The translations under genes and the position numbers were made by a program. A stretch of DNA of 64,000 nucleotides. It comes from JAVBQB01 sp031549265. GTDB lineage: Bacteria; Bacillota; Clostridia; Oscillospirales; JAVBQB01. The DNA lies in NCBI GenBank assembly GCA_031549265.1, contig JAVBQB010000001.1, positions 269,441-333,440 of the forward strand. Direction: 5' to 3'. The notes beneath the pieces are model-generated. The model had not been told where the DNA came from. It saw nothing but the letters and a program-made list of their open reading frames with translations, and ran no database searches. Positions 1-6,878 of this stretch are shown piece after piece. Numbering within the stretch: position 1 is the first letter of the stretch; every line of letters begins with the position of its first letter.

Positions 1-995
1 TTAATAACTGTGTTGCAGACCTCAAACAAAAACGGTTCGGTGATGCCGAGCAGCCTGCCGTGGCGCGCCGCCCGCCTCAGCAAGCGGCGAAGGATGTATC
101 CCCTGCCCTCGTTTGAGGGGAGAATTCCGTCGCAGGTCATCATGACCGTGGAGCGGATGTGGTCGGTAATCACGCGAAGGGAGACATCCGATTTCTCTGA
201 GTCGCCGTAGGATATTCCCGCGATTTTGGCAACGTGGTTTATGATGTTGCGAATGGTGTCGACCTCGAAGAGGTTATCCACTCCCTGCATTATGCACGCC
301 AGCCGTTCGAGGCCCATGCCTGTGTCAATGTTCTTGCGCTCAAGTGGAGCGTAGTTGCCGGCGCCGTCGCTGTTAAACTGGGTGAAAACCAGGTTCCAAA
401 ATTCGACGTACCGGTCGCAGTCACAGCCGACGGCGCAGTCCGGGCTGCCGCAGCAATACTGCTCACCGCGGTCAAAGTAGATCTCAGAGCAAGGGCCACA
501 GGGCCCGGAGCCGATCTCCCAAAAGTTGTCGGCCTTGCCCAGACGCTTCATGTGGGAGGGGTCTACCCCGATTTCCTTTGTCCAGATGTCGTAAGCCTCA
601 TCGTCGTCCAGATAGACCGAGACATACAGCCGCTCGACAGGGATATCCAGCTCCTCGCGGCAGAACTGCCAAGCCCATTGGATGGCTTCACGCTTGAAGT
701 AATCCCCGAACGAGAAGTTGCCCAGCATCTCAAAGAAAGTGCCGTGGCGGGATGTTTTGCCGACCCGCTCGATATCGGGAGTTCTGATACACTTCTGGCA
801 GGAGGTCGCGCGCGGAGACGGCGGGGTCGCTTCGCCGGAAAAATACGGCTTCAGCGGAGCCATTCCGGAGTTGATAACAAGCAGGGATTTGTCGCTCTGA
901 GGCACAAGCGGAGCGCTTGAGAGTCTCTGGTGACCCTGTTTCTCAAAGAAGGATAAGAATCTTTCACGAAGTTCATTGAGTCCTATATTTTCCAT
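1..995 (-). CDS. alaS: Alanyl-tRNA synthetase, N-terminal part (cut by window edge)
   Basis: About 331 N-terminal residues of the class II synthetase that charges tRNA-Ala are visible; the rest lies left of base 1. The start ATG at 995 is preceded by AGGGG. The reading begins MENIGLNELRERFLSFF. It then shows the class II catalytic core: INSGM, then GTFFEMLGNFSFGDYFK, then a stretch ending in GLERL, and near the edge the RGYILRRLLRRA segment. The gene follows mltG by 41 bases on the same strand, so it is probably the last visible gene of the operon starting at 6801. No T-box leader is seen; the gene seems to rely on the upstream promoter. The assignment is secure, and only the length is unknown. 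Confidence 0.97.
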   Translation of the reverse strand, partial: MENIGLNELRERFLSFFEKQGHQRLSSAPLVPQSDKSLLVINSGMAPLKPYFSGEATPPSPRATSCQKCIRTPDIERVGKTSRHGTFFEMLGNFSFGDYFKREAIQWAWQFCREELDIPVERLYVSVYLDDDEAYDIWTKEIGVDPSHMKRLGKADNFWEIGSGPCGPCSEIYFDRGEQYCCGSPDCAVGCDCDRYVEFWNLVFTQFNSDGAGNYAPLERKNIDTGMGLERLACIMQGVDNLFEVDTIRNIINHVAKIAGISYGDSEKSDVSLRVITDHIRSTVMMTCDGILPSNEGRGYILRRLLRRAARHGRLLGITEPFLFEVCNTVI

Positions 996-1036
996 AAATA
1001 CCCCTAAAATGATCGAGTGTGGTTTTCGCGAGGAGT

Positions 1037-3160
1037 TTATCCGGCGTTTTTCTGCTCAGCCAGGAATGCCTGGTGCTCTTTGAAGGTCTTTGAAAATTTG
1101 TGAGTGCCTTCTGAATCGAGCGCGTAGTAGTAATAGCCGGTTTTTTCGGGATAGAGCGCCGCGGTAAGGGACTCGATTCCTGGAGAGGCGATCGGTCCGG
1201 GCGGCAGGCCGTCGTGCAGATAGGTGTTGTAGGGATTATCGATTTCCGTGTCTTCAATCGAAAGCTTAGCTTTTCTCTGCGGGAGAATATACTGAATCGT
1301 AGCGTCGATTTGCAACCTTTTCAAAGTCTTGCTGTTAAGCCTGTTATAAATTACAGAAGCAATAGTCGGACGCTCCTTGTTGTTGGCGGCTTCCTTTTCG
1401 ATCAGTGACGCGATGGTGACGGCGTCATTTATAGAAACCCCGAGCTCAGCCGCACGCTCGCGAAGCTGCGCGGTCAGTTTGCGGTCGAAGTTATTTAGCA
1501 GCTTCTTAACCGCCGTAACTGGCTGGTCATTGATATAGAACTCGTAAGTGTCCGGGAAAAGGTACCCTTCGAGCCGATATTTGCCTTTGGGCAGAATCTT
1601 GATATATTCGTAAGTGAAATCATAGTTCGCGGCAACTTCTTCGAGCTCACTCCGCTTGCACACGCCTTTTTCCTCAAGCAGAGCGAAGATCGATTTCATT
1701 TCATATCCTTCGGGTATGGTCACGGAGACTATCGACCGGTACTTTGAAGTGTCGCTCATAGCCGCGACAATCGCGTGATAATCCATGTCGGCGTTGATCT
1801 CGTAATGGCCGGGGTCAATTTTTTCCTGCGAATCAGTAAAGCTGCAATATAATTCAAACAGGAATGGGTACTGAATTATCTTTTCCTTGGCGAGCTTATC
1901 TGCAATCACCTGGACTGTGTCCGATTCCGTTACCTCGATTGACGCCGTGATATCATCCTTCATTAGTGATAGGACGTCGTTTGCGGATACCCAGATAAGC
2001 GTCGCCAGCAATGTAGACACACCGGCAATCAGGATTACATATAGAGCAATTGGGAGGAATCCCATTCTGCCGGAACGCTTTTTCTCTTCAACGGGTTCAT
2101 CCGCGTCATCCTCCTGCTCGACAGGCATAGGCGGCAGAATCCGGGGTCTGGTCGCCGAAAGGCTTCTGGTATCGGAGAGTTCATTACTGATGACGCGCGT
2201 ATTATCAATATCCTGCTGAGCGTTCGGCTGCAAGCTGTCCGGTGACATGGCAGTCGGAGGCAGCTGCCTCGGTTGCTGACGGTTTGGATCAGCCATTCCG
2301 GACATTATTTGCTCTCTTGAGTAACGCTCAGGCGGTTCGTATTTTCGAGGTGGCGGAGTTGGAGTCGCAGCGCCCGGCTGTGGAGGCCGTTGCTGTGGGG
2401 CGGCCTGCTGGCCCTGAAGGCGTGAAGGAGGACCGCCTTGTGGCCGCGGCGGCGCGCTCACGGGGGTTGCGCCAGAGCCGACACCGGGAGGTACCTGCCG
2501 CCGGGGACTAACGGGGGGCGGAGTCGGCGTAGCCGCGGTGCCGGTGGGCGGAACGCGCGATTGTCGCGGAGCTGGCGCGGATGCCGCCGGACCTGTTGGT
2601 TGCCGTTGCTGTCCGGAAGCCAGTGAAGGCCGCTGGCGCAGGTCAGGATTGCCCAGTGAACTGGCTGGTGCGCCTGAAGCAAGCCTGCTCGGAGACGGCG
2701 GTTTGGGCTGTGAGGGCGGTATGGCGGCGCGCGTCGGTTCGGACGGGGTCGTAACACCTTTGGCAGAGGTTTGCCTCGGCGGCTGGCTGGCTAGCGGCTG
2801 AGTGGCGGGCGGTTTTGCATCGCCGGCGGTGCCCGGTTCTTTCTTCACTACGTTAGATGGAAGCGAGGCCGGCCGGTTTATCGTGAAAAGCTGTTGATCA
2901 AGCGACTTTCCGGCTGAGTTCCCGGCGTCAGGCGGACGTTTTTGCCTCTCGGGCGTGCTTGGCAGAGGGCCGGTGCTGCGGGGTGAATTGCCCGGACGCC
3001 CGGCTTGTGAAGCAGGACGATTTCCGCCAGCGGACATGCCGGGGCGGCTAAGCGGGTTTGTCGTATTCTGACCGCCGGATGGCGGCTGAGCCTGATTTCG
3101 CTGGGGAGTATTTTGTGGATCTTCTCTGCCGCCTCGCGGCGGCTGATTGTTATCTGCCAT
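1037..3160 (-). CDS. mltG: Endolytic peptidoglycan transglycosylase MltG (YceG-like) with very long Pro-rich N-terminus
   Basis: This is a 707-residue membrane-anchored lytic transglycosylase that cuts nascent glycan strands. The start ATG at 3160 has GAGG ten bases upstream. Residues 1 to about 360 are low-complexity and rich in Pro, Gln, Ser and Gly. One membrane helix lies near 366-390. The YceG domain runs from about 405 to 700 and includes the LysM-like part, the EGYLFPDTYEF motif near 531 and the catalytic-Glu segment LIEKEA near 586-591, followed by ASVIYNRL. Typical MltG proteins are about 330-400 residues, so the cytoplasmic N-terminal extension nearly doubles the protein. It sits between 5-formyl-THF cyclo-ligase and alaS in one operon. 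The enzyme identity is well supported; the role of the tail is unknown. Confidence 0.93.
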   Translation of the reverse strand: MADNNQPPRGGREDPQNTPQRNQAQPPSGGQNTTNPLSRPGMSAGGNRPASQAGRPGNSPRSTGPLPSTPERQKRPPDAGNSAGKSLDQQLFTINRPASLPSNVVKKEPGTAGDAKPPATQPLASQPPRQTSAKGVTTPSEPTRAAIPPSQPKPPSPSRLASGAPASSLGNPDLRQRPSLASGQQRQPTGPAASAPAPRQSRVPPTGTAATPTPPPVSPRRQVPPGVGSGATPVSAPPRPQGGPPSRLQGQQAAPQQRPPQPGAATPTPPPRKYEPPERYSREQIMSGMADPNRQQPRQLPPTAMSPDSLQPNAQQDIDNTRVISNELSDTRSLSATRPRILPPMPVEQEDDADEPVEEKKRSGRMGFLPIALYVILIAGVSTLLATLIWVSANDVLSLMKDDITASIEVTESDTVQVIADKLAKEKIIQYPFLFELYCSFTDSQEKIDPGHYEINADMDYHAIVAAMSDTSKYRSIVSVTIPEGYEMKSIFALLEEKGVCKRSELEEVAANYDFTYEYIKILPKGKYRLEGYLFPDTYEFYINDQPVTAVKKLLNNFDRKLTAQLRERAAELGVSINDAVTIASLIEKEAANNKERPTIASVIYNRLNSKTLKRLQIDATIQYILPQRKAKLSIEDTEIDNPYNTYLHDGLPPGPIASPGIESLTAALYPEKTGYYYYALDSEGTHKFSKTFKEHQAFLAEQKNAG

Positions 3161-3208
3161 TTATTAGTACCTCAAAGGTATGCGGAATTTTTTATAAAAT
3201 TGCCGGAG

Positions 3209-3817
3209 TCATGGAATCATCCGGGTTGCCATTTTTCTGCGGTATACCTGTACCTCGGTCACAACAATATCGACCGGCAGGTCATGCGGCAAAACGGGCA
3301 GGGTGTCTCTGAGCAGAGCAAATCTGCAAAGGCCGATGGTCGGATTAGGAAAACTCTGCAAATACCTGTCATAAAAGCCCGCTCCCCTGCCCAGTCGGTC
3401 TCCATTCATGGTAAAGCAGACGCCGGGCACGATTGCTACAGTATTTTTTGTGCGCGTGACAGGTGTAACGGTGATTTCAGGAACAGGTATTCCGAAGGCA
3501 TCTTTTTTAGATAAGTCAGACAGCGCGCGGATCTCAAAAAAGTCCATTTGCCCGCGACCGGAGGAGACTGGCACAGCGACGCGCTTTTGTTCGCCGAGCG
3601 CGTGCTTCATTAATTCATATGTATCCGGTTCTTTGTCAATTGATACATACGTTAGGATCAAGTCACTGGCTAAATACTCCGGAGTTTGCAGCAATGTCGA
3701 GGTTATGAGCATATTGCTGTCAGCCACGTAGCTGTTAGAGAGTGAAAATTCGAGCGCTCTTATACGTTTCCTGAGGCGAGCTTTGCGATCAGGTAAGCGG
3801 CCGGTTGTTTCCTTCAT
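3209..3817 (-). CDS. 5-formyltetrahydrofolate cyclo-ligase family protein
   Basis: A 202-residue protein of the family that converts 5-formyl-THF to methenyl-THF with ATP. The basic N-terminus (RKARLRKRIRALE) and the conserved substrate-loop motif RLGRGAGFYDRYL near the C-terminal third are visible. The start is set at ATG 3817. An in-frame ATG at 3892 exists, but it would add residues unlike the family. There is no good Shine-Dalgarno sequence before 3817. The first 29 bases overlap the 3' end of the DJ-1 gene, so translation is probably coupled. Its operon also holds thyX, which consumes methylene-THF, so a folate link is plausible. Confidence 0.9.
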   Translation of the reverse strand: MKETTGRLPDRKARLRKRIRALEFSLSNSYVADSNMLITSTLLQTPEYLASDLILTYVSIDKEPDTYELMKHALGEQKRVAVPVSSGRGQMDFFEIRALSDLSKKDAFGIPVPEITVTPVTRTKNTVAIVPGVCFTMNGDRLGRGAGFYDRYLQSFPNPTIGLCRFALLRDTLPVLPHDLPVDIVVTEVQVYRRKMATRMIP

Positions 3818-4358
3818 AATAAATACTATGCCGAACGTGTTCGGCAGCCTCCCAGCCGCGTAACATGCTGACCAGCTTGAGGGCAAAATCAATAGCTGAT
3901 CCAGCTGCTTGGGCGGTAATTATATTCCTGTCGTGCGTTACGCATTCATCGCGCTGTATCCTCGCACCGGCATTTTCGAGCACGTTCTCAACTCCCGGAT
4001 AACAGACAGCGCGTTTATTGCGCAGACCATCCAGCTTTGCAAGTATGGTTGGCGCGGCGCAGATCGCTCCGATGAGTTTCCCCGCCTCGAGCGCGGATTT
4101 GATGAGCTGCATAGCGGGGGAGCAGTCTAAAATAGAGTCGACGCCGCCCCCGCCTCCAGGCAAAACGATCATCTCGGCGTCTTCAAGTTTAATCTCGTCA
4201 ATAAGTGTGTCGGCTTCCAAGACGATACCATGGCCGCCCTGAACGGATTTTCCGGAGAGCCCGACTGTACGGCATTCAATATTAGCGCGTCTCAGAACGT
4301 CAATCGGCGCGACGGCTTCGATTTCCTCGAAACCCTCGCCAAGCAAAATGTAAACCAT
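3789..4358 (-). CDS. DJ-1/PfpI family protein
   Basis: A 189-residue single-domain protein of the DJ-1/ThiJ/PfpI superfamily. It starts MVYILLGEGFEEIEAV, with the conserved acidic Glu after the first strand, and contains the nucleophile-elbow motif GAICAAPTIL with the reactive cysteine. The start at 4358 is favoured over the upstream in-frame codon at 4400 because GGAAGGAG precedes it at good spacing. The family includes deglycase-like, chaperone-like and redox-sensing members; the exact activity cannot be told from sequence. It lies between the DUF2156 gene (38-base gap) and the 5-formyl-THF cyclo-ligase (29-base overlap). Confidence 0.88.
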   Translation of the reverse strand: MVYILLGEGFEEIEAVAPIDVLRRANIECRTVGLSGKSVQGGHGIVLEADTLIDEIKLEDAEMIVLPGGGGGVDSILDCSPAMQLIKSALEAGKLIGAICAAPTILAKLDGLRNKRAVCYPGVENVLENAGARIQRDECVTHDRNIITAQAAGSAIDFALKLVSMLRGWEAAEHVRHSIYYEGNNRPLT

Positions 4359-4396
4359 AAAAACTCCTTCCGTGATCCGGCGCCGAGCCTGAAGCG

Positions 4397-5293
4397 TCAC
4401 CGAATCGGCGTAGCGGCGTATTTCATTTCAAGGCAAACAGGATTATACGAGCTCTTTGCCTTCCTGAGTCCTTCAATACCCATGTCATCTTCGCGGTTAA
4501 TATATGTGTATTTGCCAAGCTGATGCTCCGCAAACGCCTGGTTTATCATCTGATATGACCCAACAATATCGTAATCGGCTTTTTCCAGGGAGACATCAAA
4601 AGTATCGCAGCACAGCTCGGAACCGGCGGTAAAGGCGATGACATTGCCGTCGACCCGGAGCAGGCCGCCTTTCGCGTCCAGAGTTTCAAAGTTATTTAAC
4701 ATAAAACGGATTGCGGATGCCTCTTCCATGAGGCTGACGCTGGAGCAGCATTTGTTTTTGCGGCACCATTTCTTTTCGAACTCAAAAATATCGCACATGT
4801 TTGCGGCGGAAATGTCCTCGTATTGGTAGCGGCCGCGATATTCGCTCTTAAAACGCGTTATGAAATTCCGTTTCGAGTGGTATTTCTTTCCGCTGAGGTT
4901 AATAAGATCGGAGGCGCAATGGATATAGTCCGCAAGGTCGCGGCAGGGTGTAATTTCGAACTTGCCTGGCGCCGCAGACGACAGCCTTTCCGCCATTCCC
5001 CTCGACATCAGGTGGATTTTATACGGTTGACCGACGGATTTTGCGTCCGCCTCAATCAGGCGGATAGCCGAAGCAAGGTCTCCGTCGCCCAGGGGCAGCA
5101 TATAGCAGATCATGCTGTGAATGAGCTCGCGGATAAACAGAAAGTCCCGGTATTCACAAAGCGACGTCTTATACCGATTTTGCCAGACAAACAAATTCGC
5201 GAAAGCGAGGTCGCAGATTCTGCTGCCGTTTCGGCGCGTATATTTGTTGACCAGTTGCTTATCTGATAATTCAATCGGATTGAATTTTAGCAT
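4397..5293 (-). CDS. DUF2156 (phosphatidylglycerol lysyltransferase C-terminal-like) protein
   Basis: A 298-residue soluble protein with the GNAT-like double fold of DUF2156, seen in the segments SGKKYHSKRNFITRF and YTYINREDDMGIEGLRKAK. These proteins resemble the catalytic part of MprF, but this one lacks the MprF membrane domain. Its acyl or aminoacyl donor and its acceptor are unknown. The start is ATG 5293 with GGTGA upstream; the longer in-frame start at 5323 would overlap thyX. The gene begins 4 bases after the thyX stop, so it is surely cotranscribed with it. The family call is good; the function is open. Confidence 0.8.
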   Translation of the reverse strand: MLKFNPIELSDKQLVNKYTRRNGSRICDLAFANLFVWQNRYKTSLCEYRDFLFIRELIHSMICYMLPLGDGDLASAIRLIEADAKSVGQPYKIHLMSRGMAERLSSAAPGKFEITPCRDLADYIHCASDLINLSGKKYHSKRNFITRFKSEYRGRYQYEDISAANMCDIFEFEKKWCRKNKCCSSVSLMEEASAIRFMLNNFETLDAKGGLLRVDGNVIAFTAGSELCCDTFDVSLEKADYDIVGSYQMINQAFAEHQLGKYTYINREDDMGIEGLRKAKSSYNPVCLEMKYAATPIR

Positions 5294-5297
5294 ATAT

Positions 5298-5993
5298 TCA
5301 CCAAGATTGCAATATTCCGGCACATTTTTCGCGCATTTGGTCGGCTTTGCCGCAAGTCATCGAACCTTCCGGGCAGGTTCCGGTGACGCATCCGGGGCCG
5401 GCGCCGACAAACAGCGCGGGTGCGGCGATATGAACAAGCCTGAGCATTTCAAACGCCAGATCGTGGATTTCCCACTGGGCGCGGTTGCAGCACCTGAGAG
5501 CGAAGAAGTTGTGCAGGGCGCGGGCGTTCATAGTGGTGACAATCGATGTCGCGCAGGAACCGGGAAGCACATACCGAGCGTCCTCAATTTCAACGGTCTC
5601 GGCAAGTTTTTTATAGTCCTCGGCAATCCTAGCCATCAGGTTCTCGTATATTTTAGACGCCGCTTCGTTTTCCGCGATTTTCGGAGGGACTATGTAAGCG
5701 AAGTCGTGTTCACCCACATACCGCTGCGATTTAACGCTGAAAGAAGCGATCCTGTGCCGCGTGATCTGGGCCAGCAGCGTTCGGGATACGCCTTCCACTC
5801 CAAATGTGAAGCTGGCGTGTTCGAACGGGCTGTAATGGCCGAGTTTACCGAGTTTTTTGATAAGACCAAGAACGCCGGCGTCATCAAGTGATTCGTAGAG
5901 CGAGGCGGCTCCGATGTCGCTGTAGCAGTTTCGGGCCGCCGCGGCGACAACGCGCTCCGGGTCGGGAGTATGTGAAATAAGCGTTACCTTCAT
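5298..5993 (-). CDS. thyX: Flavin-dependent thymidylate synthase
   Basis: A 231-residue ThyX that makes dTMP from dUMP with methylene-THF, FAD and NADPH. The signature RHRIASFSVKSQRYV (residues 79-93) matches the ThyX motif RHRxxSxxxxSxR exactly. HYSPFEHASFTF near 53-64 is the other family block. The start ATG at 5993 has GGAG seven bases upstream. ThyX is common in anaerobes without ThyA. The gene is second in the operon started at 6801, upstream of a folate enzyme. Confidence 0.96.
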   Translation of the reverse strand: MKVTLISHTPDPERVVAAAARNCYSDIGAASLYESLDDAGVLGLIKKLGKLGHYSPFEHASFTFGVEGVSRTLLAQITRHRIASFSVKSQRYVGEHDFAYIVPPKIAENEAASKIYENLMARIAEDYKKLAETVEIEDARYVLPGSCATSIVTTMNARALHNFFALRCCNRAQWEIHDLAFEMLRLVHIAAPALFVGAGPGCVTGTCPEGSMTCGKADQMREKCAGILQSW

Positions 5994-6066
5994 AACTTAG
6001 CTCCGTGTTTTCGCGGCTGTGCCAGCCGTCGGATTTCCGGGTGTGGGGGGCTTTGCCCGCGGACGG

Positions 6067-6801
6067 TTACTTGCCGGTTATTCGCGCCGCGATTGCCGAG
6101 AGCAGAAATCTTGGAAGCCGCATGGCCCTCCCGATGCGTCTCGGGTCGTTGAGAATGCGGTACATCCATTCCAGATTGAGTTTGCGCCATTTTTCCGGAG
6201 CGCGCTGAACGGTACCGGCGAATACGTCCAGAGATCCGCCGAGGCCCACCAGCAAACTTGCGTTGACCTGTGACAGGTTTTGCCGCATCCAGAGCTCCTG
6301 GCGGGGTACGCCGAGACAAACGAAAACAACGTCCGCGCCGCCCGAGCTGTTGATAGCGCTTATCATTTCAGCATCGGAAACGTAACCGTTGCATATGCCT
6401 GAAACAACCAGCCCCGGATTGGCGGACAGCAGATTCTTCGCCGCGATCTCGGCTACTCCGGGTTTAGCGCCGAGAAGAAAAAGCTTCATACGGCGCTCGG
6501 CCATCTTGCGAAGCAGGATGCAGGCAAAGTCGATTCCGGCAGCGCGGCAGGCGATCGGACGGCCGAGGATTCGCGAAGCGTAAACCACGCCGATTCCGTC
6601 GGCGAGAGCTATATCGGCGTTGGACAGGGCGTCGCGGAGCGCCGTGTCACGGCCGGCCATGTGGATTATTTCAGAGTTGGGCGTTACGACATAATGCTTG
6701 ATGCCGTCTCCAATCATGGAAGCGGCAAGCTCCGCAGCGTCAAGTTCATTCAGGTTGTCCACCTGAACACCAAGTATGTCCTGACGTTGTCTCGATTTCA
6801 T
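6067..6801 (-). CDS. WecG/TagA/CpsF family glycosyltransferase
   Basis: A 244-residue GT26-family enzyme that adds UDP-ManNAc-like sugars to a lipid-linked acceptor in teichoic acid or polysaccharide synthesis. Family motifs are TPNSEIIHMA, ADGIGVVYASRILG, KLFLLGAKPGVAE, VFVCLGVPRQELWM and LVGLGGSLDVFAGTV. Two ATGs are possible. The one at 6816 falls at the predicted transcription start and would be leaderless. The one at 6801 has GGAAC about ten bases upstream and is preferred. It is the first gene of the operon running to alaS. The acceptor and sugar are not readable from sequence. Confidence 0.9.
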   Translation of the reverse strand: MKSRQRQDILGVQVDNLNELDAAELAASMIGDGIKHYVVTPNSEIIHMAGRDTALRDALSNADIALADGIGVVYASRILGRPIACRAAGIDFACILLRKMAERRMKLFLLGAKPGVAEIAAKNLLSANPGLVVSGICNGYVSDAEMISAINSSGGADVVFVCLGVPRQELWMRQNLSQVNASLLVGLGGSLDVFAGTVQRAPEKWRKLNLEWMYRILNDPRRIGRAMRLPRFLLSAIAARITGK

Positions 6802-6823
6802 ACTATCACGTTCCATAAAGAAT

Positions 6824-6852
6824 ATTATACCACAATCTGACGGCCGCATCAA
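6824..6852 (-). promoter_or_regulatory. Sigma-A promoter of the tagA-thyX-mltG-alaS operon
   Basis: On the minus strand -35 TTGATG (6847-6852) and -10 TATAAT (6824-6829) are separated by exactly 17 bases. It lies in the short gap after the pcrA stop. The predicted start of transcription is near 6817, directly beside the first of two possible ATG codons. Confidence 0.8.
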
Positions 6853-6878
6853 TAAATAATATCGGACATTTGCGGTTA

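Noticed and set aside
234..920. Long plus-strand open frame opposite alaS
   Set aside because: The minus strand reads a perfect alanyl-tRNA synthetase here; the plus frame is a composition shadow with no ribosome site.
2242..2801. Several plus-strand frames opposite the MltG tail
   Set aside because: They arise from the GC-rich Pro/Gln-coding repeats on the other strand and have no family features.
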